A DNA stretch of 64,000 nucleotides from Eumeta japonica (taxonomy: Eukaryota > Arthropoda > Insecta > Lepidoptera > Psychidae), in the NCBI GenBank assembly GCA_005406025.1, contig BGZK01000136.1:496001-560000 (forward strand), written 5' to 3'. Shown here in pieces: positions 37,401 to 51,914 of the stretch (position 1 is the first letter of the stretch; every line of letters begins with the position of its first letter). The notes under the pieces are model-generated. The model was not told where the DNA came from and searched no databases. It saw only the letters and a program-made list of their open reading frames with translations. Both the position numbers and the translations under genes were made by a program.

Positions 37401-40400
37401 TCAAATCCTAAATATAATCAGACTCAGCTATAACTATGTACTGTAGATATGTGCTTTAGCCTATAATTTATTTTGATACTAGCATTTGTCTTGAATTAGT
37501 GGAAATTGGAATCGTGACCGGTAACGATATTGGGATAGAAAGCGGGCGGGAGCAAAATCAAAAACCGGAATCGGGATTGAAGTAAAAGCGGGCCTGGGGG
37601 TCGAAAATATTGGGATTGACAGCAAGATCAATTAATGTAAAAGATAAATGAACACATTCTAAATCTACACTGGAATAGCTGCGGGTAGAAAGCTTTTATA
37701 ATATAAAAAACAGAGAAGGACAAAACAGGTGCATCTGTTTTGTGAAATATTAAAAACTGTCTCTTTTTCCCAGGTTTTTCAGAATTTGCTGGAAGTGCCT
37801 ACTCATAATCTGGACGTCTATCTCTGCTTCCAGCACTGCGCACGTTCATAAAAACATATTACATTCATTGAGAACGTAAAGCACGTCCTGGACTTTAGTG
37901 AGGTCATAGACGTAATATGGCGAGTCTTTCAACTTAAACTTATACAAGTAGTGTACGAACCCACCGTGTCTCGTAAGAGTTTGCGCCATTTGAAACGTCA
38001 TATCGATTTGTCGGAGGGCCCTGTACACCTGTTCTGCTTGGAGAAGGAAGTATCTGATGTTTTCACTCGTGCTTCCCTTGGCGTATCTCTCGTGCTACTT
38101 CTCCAGACTTGCAGCTTTTATGACCGTTTTAGCTTACGACAGCGGAAATTTGTCATAGTCCGCTGCTGTCTTGGTGAGAGAGTTTGAGCACCAGACGTGC
38201 GTTTGGTGAGCTTGCCAGCACGTTCGTTTCGCGTAATTAAGGCGCGTGCTGTAACCAATATAGGGCACAGTTCTGCCTTCTGCAATGATCTCGGAGATGT
38301 CGCGCCTAGCTTTATGAGCCAGAAGGTGATCGGTCTTAAGGCTGATCCAATACTAGAGAAACCTGGAGTCAATGAATATTTTGATCAACCTCTTTTTACC
38401 GTTTTTCGTCATTCATATTGTTTTTTATAGAGCGACCATCTCCACTTGAAAAACCGTACAGAAGGTTCCAAGTCGGGGTGTTGAGTATCTGGTCTCCTCT
38501 ATGTTCTGCCATTCCATTAGAGCTGCACCTGGTTTGCCTTCTATGCGGTCTCCGTCGGTGCAGATGTGCTGCCCAATTACAGCGAGACGGTCCAGAGTCT
38601 GGGCGTCCCTCCGATTTTTCCATCTTGAGTAGAGCAAGATGGAAAAATCCTCCCCCTTTAGTAAATGTATTGTGTATACATAGGAATTAATCTCTGAAAC
38701 TAATGAACTACTGTTAGAAGTGTATTGTAATTTTTTTGTTTGGTTTTATATTTGTTAAGTTTCATCAAAATTCGTTCAGAAATTAAAGCGTTCAATGGTG
38801 AAAAATATACATCTTTATATCCATACTTTCAACTTTATAGTATTAGTGTGATGTGATAGATAACTTTAGTTTAAGGCCTACAAAGCCATAGTTAAACATG
38901 CATGTATTATACTATATTCTTACATATAAGAAACAGTAATTATACACATACGTGAGTGAACAGCGCAATCGCGAATCTGATATAGAGTAAGAACATAGTA
39001 TTTAACTAACTATATTTTGATTCGTTCTTTCGGAATCGGTATCAAAATTGGAATTAAGAGCGGAGCCAGAATCGGCGTCGAGATTGGGACTGAAAACAGA
39101 ACTAAAAGTAGGACTGACATTGGAAATAGGAACGTAATTGGTATCACAACAAACAGTGAAATTGGAATTAGAATTTGAAATGGATCCGGAAACGGTATCA
39201 TAATTGAAAGAGAAATGGTTGAATATAAAAAATATGAAAGAATTTACTGTATATCAGCGAGGGCGGCTACATAATCAATCCTTTCACATTTTTTAGATTT
39301 GGACTTGTGGAAAAATTGGTTTTAGTACAAAATTTCTGTTTATTCTGAAATCAAGTAACGGTTTTTACGGTCATCATCAAACTTTCTAATTTTTAGATAT
39401 CTGATATTCATTACGAAACTGACATTTGAACTCAGACTTTATATAGTTATTCTTAAAGAAACCAATTCCCCTTTGATACTCTAAACTTACTTAAACATCT
39501 GTTATTACCTCTTTGTAAATGGGTTTTTGCTAAGGGCTGAAAAGGTTTTCGATTTTGATTCCACTGAATACCCTCAAAATAAATTTTAAACGAGCCAAAA
39601 TTCAGTCCCTGACCATTACCAATATCCTCGTTTTAAAAATATGAAATTCATAAGAAACTTTCCAGAATTTCCAGAATTTGTTCGCTTATTAGGGCATGAA
39701 TTTTCAAAAATCCTGTCGAAAAAGTGACCACAAATGTCATGTGGCTAGGCTTTAGCAGCTTTAACTCGACGATGATGAATAAATCGGGGCCTGTTACGTC
39801 TTAATGATACATATTTCGTTATAGTCGTATCTTATAAAGTTGTGTATAATGCAGTGTCCGTTTTATTTATTATATGACATTTATTTTTAACTATCATTTA
39901 ACTCGTACCATCTCTTGCATTTGTACTATAACCTTCTCTATATCGTTAGGTATACAATCTGTCTGGTGAAATACGTGACTGCTTTTTTTGAACTCTTTTC
40001 CCTTCGAAAACTATGAAAAACGGAGAGACTGAAAAAAGTTCATGCAAAACATTCACGTATTTTACCAAGGTTTAAAAAGGTTGTATATCCAGCGAACAGA
40101 GGGGGATTGTCAGATAAATTAGGAGGTGGGTGAGAATTAAAACATTTTTAGCGGTGCTCGAGTACAATGTTATAATATGTATATTATGTATTTATAAATT
40201 TTATATCCTGTTTATTATACCACAAAAGTACCTAAGCAAGAGCAATGTCCCTCCACAGCTAAAAAATACATTAGCGTCATAAAAATCTCTCAAGTTTATC
40301 GTCTCATCGCCCCGTCCCGTACTTCCGTCGTCCTTTCACGGCGCACCTTTCACGCGTATTCAAATTGATTTATCAAATATATAATTGTGGGAGACAATTA

Positions 40401-43400
40401 CATATTCCGGGGGCGTGTGTCCGCGATCGCCGCCCGCATGCGAATGCGCGTCCAACAATGGTTTTACGGCGGCGGCCGCTTCTCGGAAGAATGCTTTGGC
40501 ATTTCTCTATGGTTCGTGGTGTAAGGTTATTGCTGTTCGGTGGAAGTTAAATACGTCTACAATATGTAAAATCAGTTACAACTCCTGGACTTTATTTCAT
40601 CGTCCAAATACTGTATCAATTTATTTTTTTGTTTTAAAATGAAAGTTTTCAACCATACAGTATATAATGAACACATATGGTAAAACAGAAAATGCCTATT
40701 TTTACAAAGTTAGTTTTTAGTTTAGACGTAGGTAATTAAGTTTTTACAATTCTAACCGAGTGGATTTCTTTAAAGGAGTAATATTACTCTTTGGCGATTA
40801 AATTATTTTTGTAGTATAAACAATAAAGTCGTACTTACGCCAGCTATACATTCATTTTTTTTTCATTAATGACAATATTTTATGCTGTACATATCCTAAT
40901 CCATATTCCGTTTTAAAAATTTTCACGTCTCCAGTTGGACTGCGCTATTAAAATGAAAGAGATCACATACCTTTGTAAGAAGAGGTATTGCCTTTTCTCC
41001 CAGTGATCATTGAAAACAATATGGTAATTTAATATGTAATGATACTTTAAGTGACTGTATGTGATAAGTGATCTTTGATCGTGTTACAATGTAGTAGGTC
41101 GAGATACATGATGCACGTACAAAATCAATCCGACTGCAGAGAGGTGTCGAACAACGAAATGTCATATCTACAAAATTTTCACTACCGCACTGGAAGACGC
41201 CAAATTAAAGGGTAATGAATTAAGCATGAACCATTCGAGTACATCATTAAGAAGGTGTTGGAAGGAATATTACGTAATTAAATTTTTAATGATTTTACAC
41301 CTACTATAAGCATATCTAATTCGTTATATGAAAACCATGTTCGCTCCAACAAAATAAATTAAGTTTTTTTTTTTTAAACATTTCATTAAATAACAAAATT
41401 AATAACAATACACTACACTTGACAGTGACAACTTACGTTAATTTTCCATTTATTCACAAGGAATATGAAAAAAAAATTTGGTTGCCTGTAAAGTCGGTAT
41501 ACGGGCGAAAGTTTTACGTGACAACGACTTTGAGTGGTAAAATCATTTTAATGTGAATATTCATTCGTATAGTAGGAAGAAGGATGAAATAATAGTAACA
41601 ATTTAAAACATTTATTTATACAAAGAATTATATTTAAAACATTAATTTATACAAAGAATCTCGCACTGAATTTCATATTAACAAAATTTTATTTTTACCT
41701 TTACACATACATACGTATTTATATACAAATATACATACAATAACTTGCAATACATTTGCAAGCTATGCACTAATTCTCTAGTGCTGCGCGCGGCAGACCG
41801 ATCATAGTTGAGTGGGAGAGAGACGCAAGGCATTCGGCGGGCCTCTCTCTCGTTCGGTGACTCATCGTTACGTTACCGAGCGTTACACTTTTTCAAAGTG
41901 ACTCCCAGCCGCAACCTAATTTAAGACGTTGTCACGTCAAAAGTACAACCATAACAAAAAATAATTATTATTGAAGTTAAATATTGCCTTGTGAATGTTT
42001 CTATTGCTTTATACTTTTATCTCATGTGAAATATTAAATAGCCTCTATAATATAACATTACAAGAATATAGATTTCATTACCTTTATCGAAAATATACTC
42101 GGCTTGTCACTTAAAGAAAAGCACATATGTGACTAATGAAGAACAATAATGTAATTGGCTAATGGCGCTGGACTGCTTGTTCTGTCAACTTATATAGAAT
42201 TTAATCTACAGGATATGAAAGCGTAATGTAAATATTGTATAATATTCGTAATATATAGAGTCGGGGAAAAGGATTTTTTTGTATTTTTCATACAAATTCA
42301 AAATAGTTTTTCATTATATTTTATTTTATTATAATTAATATATATATATGCCATTTTGTAGGTAGTGCTATAGAAATTTGGAACTTCTGATTAAAAAACT
42401 GCGACAAGTAGTTTTGACAGTCCTCTGTTCATTTTAACCTAACTGCACTTAAAGAATTCTGAAGAGACCGAAACAGGTAAAAGTCTGGGGATGCAAGTTC
42501 AGAGCTATACGGTGGAAGCATTAACACTTCTCAATGAAACGCTCTCAATATTTGCTGAGTGGCTAAATATGTGTGTGGTCTATAGCCTTATTATGGTGAA
42601 AAACCACATCAATTCCGGCTGTTTTCTCTCTACTTTTTGCTCGATTCTCATCAGCTGTTGCCATTAGAAATCCGAATTGATGGTTTTGCCCGGCGGTAAG
42701 AGCTTCTAATGAATAATACCCTAAGAATCACACCATACACACAGCATCAACTTATTACGAGTTGATCCGGGTTCCGCTACAGTCTGTGCAGTTTGCTTGC
42801 CTTTTGACTATGATCTTTTTCTTACGTTTTTGTCATAGGTAATCCATTTTTATCACCAGTCATCGATCTTTTCAAAACGGTTCGGTTTCATTAGATTTCA
42901 ATAGAGAATCGAAAAATGAGTGTACGATTAATTAATTTCTTTCAGTGAGCTCGTGTGGGACCCAAGTTTCGAGCTTTTTTGTATATCCAGATTTTTTTCA
43001 AATTGCTCTAAATTGTTTTTTGGTCGATTCGCAGCTAGAAGAACTAATATGCTGAATTTGCGCTACTTTTAATAAAATAGGTTCGACTTTATCCTTAACA
43101 GGACCGCCAGAGCGACGTTCATTTTTGACATAAAAATTACGGGTTTTGTGCTATTCTTATCGACACAGCATTAAGTCCGTAAATGTCACAAACCTTTTTC
43201 GCGGTTTCTGTCGCATTTTTTCTCTTTTTTTTTTTAATAAAACTTCATATTGTATCGAATTTCTACTTTAGATTCACTCATTTTGGTGGCCAGAAAAACA
43301 ATAGAAAAATGGCGGGACATTGTTTTTGCTTTTTTTTTAATGTTATCCATTTAAAGGTATCAAAACTCGCCAGATACAAACAGTACAACCAAAGAGATTT

Positions 43401-46400
43401 TACTGCAACTCTTCAGTTATAAAATAGGAAAAAACCTTTTCCTCGACCTAATAAATAGTATATATTAATATTAAATATAATCTACATCTTATGATTTATT
43501 ATTTAGAGCTTTACATTTAAATATGAAATATTAAGATTGAAATTATCAAAGAAATTTAAACAACGTGGGGGTAAATCTTTATATATTAACAAAGAATAGT
43601 GTTATAATAAATATACTATTTTTAAATTATACATATGCGAATGTGTATATTATTGTTACACTTATTGCACTTTAACATATTTTTTTTAATTACGATTTCA
43701 TATTCTATTGTTGATAATATTTTGATTATATCTTCAATATTAAACTAATGTCACGTATAGATACAACAATAGAATCCCTACTGAAACATAGCCCTATTCT
43801 CGCACAAAATATGTTTTCCTCCGCGAAGTGACAAATTCGTCAACAACAGGAACCCAGCACATAATGCCACATCAATTTTCTAATCACGTCCCGTATTGAA
43901 CTATAACCTCATAATCCCACGAAACGCGGCAGAGACAAAAAATGTCACGTAAATAATTTCCCGGCCGTCCCGTCCGCTGTGGGCGACGTCATAACAAAAA
44001 ATAAAGAATCCATTCCCATATACTATACGTCCCCGAGAGAAGATATGATTCCACATAATCGACCCCCGCTACATATATCGAAGCGCCGAAATGGAATATA
44101 AAAAACGCCTGAGGCATTTAACATAACGCTGTGTGTAAGCTTTTATTCGTCGAGTCTAGTTCGCGTACTGATATCACATAGAGGAATGTCTGTCTGTGTT
44201 GCTGTTCTTTCGGGTTTTATCGTCCTAATTTTCAGATCGAGCCTTTTGGACCTAAAGGCGTTTACGTTGGCCCAGTGCAGAATGGGCGCTGCTAATGAAC
44301 TGCCACCGTTACGATGAACGTAATCTACGTGACACGGAGAGTGTCGTTCGATTTGACCTAAGTTAAAAATCCAATGGTCAACGCGCCCTTGGTGAAGTAC
44401 GAACCCAGTACCATCTGGTTGCAAGGCGACGCTCTTAAACAGTGAGCCATCGCAACTTTATATATGCTTCATATGCAAGCATATGTCTGTATGTACGTCT
44501 CGTTAAATCGTGCCTGTACCACAACGCACCGACGTAATTATTTGTTATGCAGTTGGATAGATTCACTACGGATCGTTAAAAAAATAAAAATAGAAACTTA
44601 TCTTATGGCAATATTTGATATTAGTGAAATCTTTTCTTTTAAATTGGCGCAGTACATATACCATAAGATTGATAAACATACTTCGCGCGTATGAGCAGGT
44701 AACTTGTTTTTGAATGAAAAAATAGAATTTATAACATTGGTGTGGTACAGCCACCATTATATCATTGCTTTATCGTAGGTACGACAATAATACAATAAGT
44801 TAATAATGCAGGTCAGCTATCTTCATACTTTGGAATCGACTTATTACCAAAAAAATGTGTTTCACCTGTACGAGCACAGTGTGGACTCGTAGTTTCTGCC
44901 GGCTTCGCTTATTTAAAATGATTGTTTTCGATCCCAATTGATCGACCCTGAACTTGCTGTCTATTCTAAGGTCAATGTTCTATCTCAAAGCTTATGGCTA
45001 TTTGTATTTTTATTCGATCATTCTCAATATAGAACACATCGCTAGGAGGACGACATGAATGAAATCGAGGTACTCTTTTTTACAATTTTCACGTGATGCG
45101 TGACTGCATTTTAAATCACTTTCCCAGATAATCCCTACAATCATCGTCGATGTTTCATTGAAAACTAAACTATGATGATACCGATGTCTTCTGAGATGCA
45201 CAAGGTAAATAGCCCACTTGTCTCGTAGAGTTATGGGTTATGATCCCAATTATTGGCAAATTTTATTAGTATTCTGTTATATACCTATCCCTAGGCTAAG
45301 TGTCAAGTTTGCACCTCCCAGCGCAAAATTTGGACCTAACCAAAATAACCAGTAGAAAAATCTTTCATATATCGATCGACATAAGTCCATGATCACTCGA
45401 CATAAGTCCACTATAACCATCCATGATCACACCGTCTATTGTTTGCTCAGCCTGTCATGGTTGTCGTTCGCCATCGCCGTAGCGTAGTCACTCGTGAATC
45501 GTTTCATGTTTTTGACTTCCGATTTCACGAATCAAAAAACAACGAATACCCGAATATGCACTTATCGATAGCTGTTGAATGCTTGCAGTGAACCCTGTCA
45601 GATTTTCGGAGGTCCAGAGACGTATTTCACTCGGCGATACGCCGTTCATCATAATCGCGGCGTCGTCGCCCGCCCGCGCCGATCTTTACCGTATTTATTT
45701 AGTTCTGTCCGTCCGTCTGTACGGGTGTACGTACGTACGGCGGGCGCATTAGTATGTGGGTCACGCGCGCGCCTCGCCCGGGACGTGACCGGCATATCCG
45801 AACTGCTCTCGCCCCCGGTCGCCGTGTCGCTCCCTCTCTCTCTCCGGCGACCTCCCTTCCCTCCCACTCCCGGCTACCCGCTCCCGCCCCGACCCGGGCC
45901 GCCATGTTGCTCCACGAATTTTCGCCGGTTTTTTTTCCCGGGGATATTTTCGAAGAGCTTTTAATTTCGTACCTCGGCGAATATGTATACGTCTTTTTTC
46001 CCTTAGATACGCGCGAATAAGGCAAGTCGCAGGTTCTCAGAAGTTACAGCGATAACGCAAATATACCGTCCGTGTCAAGTGCTGGGATTCTAGAGACGAA
46101 AATAGAAAATGTATTGCGTAGTTAACAACAAACTGTGTGACAGAGACTATATAAATTGCAATAAATAATGATAATATTAATGTTTGATTACTATGTAAGC
46201 ATTTGAAACGTAGGTACACTGAAACATAAGTATACAAATTTCAAGGAAATAACGAATCAAATAAATCGTGAACTCATAACGGCTGAAAGATTTCAGCTGA
46301 ATTTTTTTTCAGAGTGGCTCAACCGATGAGCTTAATCTCGCATCATCAGATCTCGTGTAAAAAAAAACCGTATCAAAAAAAGGTCCAAGATTCGATGCGG

Positions 46401-49400
46401 GCTCACGTAGGCTCATAACGCGCGACACGTGTGAAGGCATTATCTTACATCTAGTGCAGTTACGACCGGATGCGAGGCCTTTCTATAGCGCCGACGAAAT
46501 TTTCAGATACGATCGCCTCGCCCGCGGCCGGCGCGCGCGCGGCCGTTCGCCGCTCCCCCGCCGTGGAAATGGGCCCGACCGCCGGCTAGCTTCAGCCGGA
46601 ATCGGGTCGTGCTCGAGTGAGGATACTGAATTTTTTAATTGTGCTATTTTTCAGTTTCTGACATCCTTTTTGCGTATTAGGAAAATCTGATCGGTGTGCA
46701 TTTCGAGCTTGTAACTCGCCGATGTAGCAAACGATTCGGATTTGTCTAATCGAGTAGCGGGCAGCACACACATGAAATAGTACAATAACATTTGTTTTGT
46801 AACTAATTTGATACGGTATATTCTGGTAAAAAATTAAAATTTCTTGAACGGCTGTTAACATTCAATCGAGTATCAGGACAGCACAAGCATAAAGCAATAA
46901 AATAAATTTTATTTTATGATTAATTTAATGTGGTTTATCCCAAAAGGATTTTTATTTACCAATATTTGTTTTATTTATTTTCACGAAAGAAGTATGACTT
47001 CTGAAGTAAAAAGTATGATTTTTTATATTTTTTAAATTAAGTCTTTATAAGTTAGTATACAAAGTTCAGTAAACCAAAACTTTCCCATCTTGGTAAAATT
47101 TATTGGGTGTAAAACTTTTAAAAATTTAGAATTAGTCCTTTTCAAGGTAATTAGCCCCTCAATCGTTACAAAAGGAATATTTTACATTTAGAAAAATTGA
47201 CTTTGTCAATTTAATAATATTTTTATAAAGTCGATCAACATATAAAACGTGGTAAATGAACTGCAGTAAAATGACATGCAGTACTGTAATATTAAATAAA
47301 CTAAATAAATAAAAGGGACAGAAAAAAATTAAAATATTTATTTAATTCCGGGTTAGCTTTGCGTGAGAAAGGAAACCGAGGAAGGAAGTCGAATTATTTA
47401 GTTATACATAGCTTCTAATAAAAATTATACTATAATACAGACTCTTATGGATTATTAAATATGTTCATATTTAAAAAATGATGCTATGAAATGTATTTTT
47501 GAAGAATTTAAAATCCAATACAATCTAATTCTAAAAGAAAATTAGTTGTTCTCTATACCTCTAATAGATTATACTTGTATATAATATTTGCATCTGTATG
47601 CATATCTAATTGGTTATAATAAATGAGGTACTTACTTGTGATAATCCTAAGTATATAGATACAGTTTCAGATATGTATAGAAACCTCCCGTCCGCCGCCA
47701 CGGAGAGCGCGAAGCCGTCCAGCGACTGCAACGCAAACGGACCAAGGTTACAAGCAGCTTCATGCAAACGCTCGGACAAGAGCTAGGCGGAATCAAAGGT
47801 TCCGTATGATAAGTACAGCAGATGCAGTATAACGCACGAAGCACTGCCGCTCTGAATTGCCCGCGAAAGATGTAATGCGCAGGTTTAACGCTCCGCTACC
47901 CTCCCTTCTTCACCCCTGCGTGCCAATTTTGCGCCATTGCGACGCTTTCGTGGCTAACTTCACAACGGCAAAGTTTCGTGCGTTGTATTGTAATTGATCG
48001 AAACATCGTTTAAGATGATTCCCCTTACTTCAACTACTTTGTACCAACAGCGCTGGTGCACTGCTGGTGACTGGCCACTCTTCGCACCGTCTATTTATGT
48101 ATTATTGATTCTTGTATATACACAAGTATTTTTTTTATTACAAGAATCAATAAAATGAATGAATGCTCAGTATTAATAGCAAACTTTCCATACATATTCC
48201 ATTCAGAACATTTATCATGTTATTTTGTGCACTGAAAGAAAGTTTTATGGTTTTGAAAATCAATGGATTATTGATTAAAAAATTAGCGAACACCAGCTTG
48301 GCGCCATCTGTTAGAGGATAGCAGAACTATTACCATCTAGCAAATGATGTATTAATAAATATGTAATTAATTATAATTATTGTAAATTTAAAATATTGTA
48401 AATAATTGTATAAATTATTGTAAAATAAAAATGCTAAGTTATTTGCGATATGCTCTTTTTGAATGCAGTTTTTAGAATAATTTAAAGTATTTTTTATATA
48501 TTAGTAATGAGTCAAATTTTATATTTTTGTGTTCATCAAAAAAGCGGTTAATTATGAAACAAAAAAAAACAATATCAATTTTCGACGGAACATTGTTCAA
48601 TTTTAAAAGGTATAAAAAATGACACTAAAGGACAGTATAATTGAAAGAAAAAATCTTTAATTTATTTGTGACGAATTTCTGTTTTCTTTATTTGATGTCA
48701 CGGAGATACTTGAGAATTGAAAAGTTTTCTGTGTTTTTATAGTTTTGGAAAAAGTTCAGAATAGAAAGTAATGTGAATTTATAACAGGCTTTGGCTGGAG
48801 TCATCGTAGCTGTTCAAGCTATTATAAACGTTTAAATGTTTTAAAATATTACAAATGTGGACTAATAATGGATTTGTCACTAATTAAATATTTTATGGAC
48901 TGCGAAAGTCGGATAATCACCACGCGAGTTACGGGACATACGAAAATAAATATAAGCAAGGCCGAGGTCACGATGCTTGAAAAAAATAAAAGTCACAACC
49001 AAATACAATTTAGGTATAAAATTAAAAAGAGCCATAAATGAAAGAATTCGTTTATTTGAACTGTTTAGTTTACCGTGAACGCGGCTAATGGAGTGTAGAC
49101 GTGGGGAATACAGCTCGTGCTGTTTTTTATATATAACAAAAACATTTTTACGTAAGCGCGTTCAGCTACCACCAAAATTAAGTCTGGTTAATATCATTTA
49201 TAATATTTATGGCGGACATTGGAAAAGAACACGTTAAGGTGATTGCAAAAAGTAGCAAAAACGAAAAAAATCTATATAGCTCGAACGTATTAGTTAGAGT
49301 GGGAAGGAGCATCCTAGGGAATCATATGCAGATCAAAATGGTGGCACGTCAAAAGAAAGCGATTAATTTAAAACATACAAAATGGAAAAGTAAAACAAAG

Positions 49401-51859
49401 CGATCGATAAATATGTCAGTGAAACAAGAGGTATTATAATGACGTCATAAATTGAAATTCTTCTATAAGAAATAGGCGAAAGTTCCTATGAAGTTTACAA
49501 ATATTTCATAAAAAAAAATCTCTTATCGAGACTGGCCACATTTGACTGTATTATACCAAGAAACGTCGATTGTGGCAATTTCGATTTTTTTACGCCTTGA
49601 ATGTCATTATCCAAATGCTCCAATCTTATTACATTTCGATAACCACAGCACTAAGCAATACGAGCCGGTAGCCCGACAAAAACTCTGATTAACCGTTAAA
49701 CAGCAAAACATAAATCTCTATTCGTTTCATAGATAATATTCCGGTGTTATTGTTAAAAGAAATAAAAGAGAATGCTTATAATTTTACGGCGGGTGAGCGC
49801 GGCCGGCCGCGACCAGGTAAGGTCGGCAATTTATGACTATGTCGTATTTGGTATTATTTAAATGTGTGTCAGTACTTAGTTTTTGCCGACTACAAAAAAG
49901 AAGGAAGTCCTCCAACCTTTTGTGCATATTGATATGGATTTCCTTCTTCAATTCAATAAGTATATATTTATTTGGATGATAACATGCGTATCGTAATCGA
50001 TATACAAATATGTAAACGTTTTTAAATAAGTCTTGTCATTTTATCATATATTAATATGTTTATTAAAGAAATATCCTTGATAATTTAGTACATTTCATAA
50101 TTAACTTTATCTAATGATTATTTATCATCATTTATCGATTATCCAGCTCTTTCAATTATATTTACTCGAGTTTTTGCTTCTTTTTCCTTTGTATTTTAAG
50201 TGTTTTTCTATTGATTAAGGCCCTCTATGCGTGTTTTCACGTAAGAAAAAAATTAATTAAAATTTAAAGGAGCGAAACAAGGACTAAATGGAGGATTTAA
50301 CACCGACTGCCATTAAACAGTCCATGGTGGCGCCGTGTGATCTCTGGGAATGGACGCAATCTCACGATATGGAAAACCAAAAAACGTGTCTCGAGTTTAG
50401 TCTGAGATTTACAGCTACGAGCTACAGAAATGTACAAAAATCCCTCTAATTATTGATAGGTGATCACTTATTTCCTTTTATCACACGAGCTAGGTATACA
50501 GGCACAATCACTTTCTACGCGCCTACGAGGATATTCGTGTAGCCCGAATTCATCGCGATTGAATTGCGCGTATATACAAGCATTTTATAGTGCACAAAGA
50601 TAATGTTTGAGAGCTAAATGCGGTGAGTATGTACAACGTTTTAAGCCAGGTTTCAAGTCGTAACGTAGAATTATAGAATATAGCCGTGTTTTGTAAAAAA
50701 TGTCATATTGAAGTATTAAAAGTAATATTGTAGCGGATTAGATTGGATTAGATTAAGTAAATTGGCAACGTTTTGCCAATCACGACACTTTCGAAGAATA
50801 ATACTTGCTATAATTCTATTCTGAACTTTAAATCATATGACAAGACTAGCTAAACCCGTTTGGTATTGTATATAACAGACAATCACATAGTTAACAGTAA
50901 CCGTTTGTTTATGGTATTAACATTTTACGTGCTTATTTATTTACTGTATTACAATGTACAAATAGTTAATCGATTTATATGGTTACATTCCTTTGACTTG
51001 AGATATTGAAATTGTAATGTGATAGCAATTCTGAATTAATGTCTAAGTCGGTTATCACAAAGAACGTCGTATCATAAGACGGCTAAATTTGTGGGTATTT
51101 TATCGAAAAGCTACAGAATAAATACAAGGTTGCTCTGATATGCTAACACAGTAACATTACAGGAATGAAGTCACTGTCAACGCAATGTAGAAACAATGTA
51201 TCAAAATGTGTATTATGTTACTGCAGTAACAAGTGCTTCAAAATGATCTCTATATCGTAATAACAATGTTTTCTTAGTGCTGTCAATTTTGTCGCATTCG
51301 CGCTATTAGTTTAAGTGGGTACGCTCACCCAGATTCACAAAAACACTAAATCAGAACAATTTACGTATTATATAAAAATTGAATTTATTTTATGTATTTG
51401 ACAGAAAGCCAGTCATTCGTGACGGGTTCATGCGAATACGGTGCGATAACGTCTCTATTTAAATTTAACTACACAGAGTGATAACGAAAACGCATTTAAA
51501 GTAGATTTAAATTTAAATCAACATTATATTAATTTAGCATGATTTTTCTGTTGGAACTTCGATTCGCGGATTAAGGGGTTTAGTTCTGTGGATCTGAATT
51601 GGATTTAAAAAGAATTGCTTGAGAATTCTAAGGTACAGCGCAGTATTACCTGGACATTTTCAATATAGTAAAATTCTAAGTAATATTATATCATAATGGT
51701 ATGGTGCATTCTACTCATTATGTAAATTATAATTTGATCTCAATAGATTAATGTTTAAGGTTGTCAGAAAGCGAGGTTGTAATGAATCAAAATCCAGGTT
51801 GGGCATCTAATTTTAATTTGGTTTTATGTCGTTGGACTATATTCATGTTACTTATTTTG

Positions 51860-51914
<55 letters not shown>

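Larger units (their letters stand above)
35833..47635 (-). other. trh intron, 11.8 kb, rich in mobile elements
   Basis: This is the longest intron, GT-AG. It holds a 25-bp tandem repeat (37046-37121), a LINE tail (37750-38640) between two degenerate hexamer arrays, a small inverted-repeat element (39948-40090), repeat copy A (41471-41943), a complete mariner (42258-43448), a tRNA-like SINE (44235-44456) and GC-rich patches (45640-45970 and 46480-46620). The stretches 35900-36900 and 46700-47600 show no features. Confidence 0.85.

Noticed and set aside
39010..39201. Minus-strand Ile/Pro/Leu-rich frame as a membrane peptide
   Set aside because: The pattern is produced directly by the degenerate hexamer repeat.
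45575..46025. Overlapping open frames of 70-130 codons on both strands
   Set aside because: They occur because the island is GC-rich and stop codons are rare. The Arg/Pro/Ala-rich translations match nothing and no splice sites support them.
49209..49439. 76-codon Lys-rich plus-strand frame
   Set aside because: The composition is that of AT-rich noncoding DNA, with no recognised motif and no splice or promoter context.
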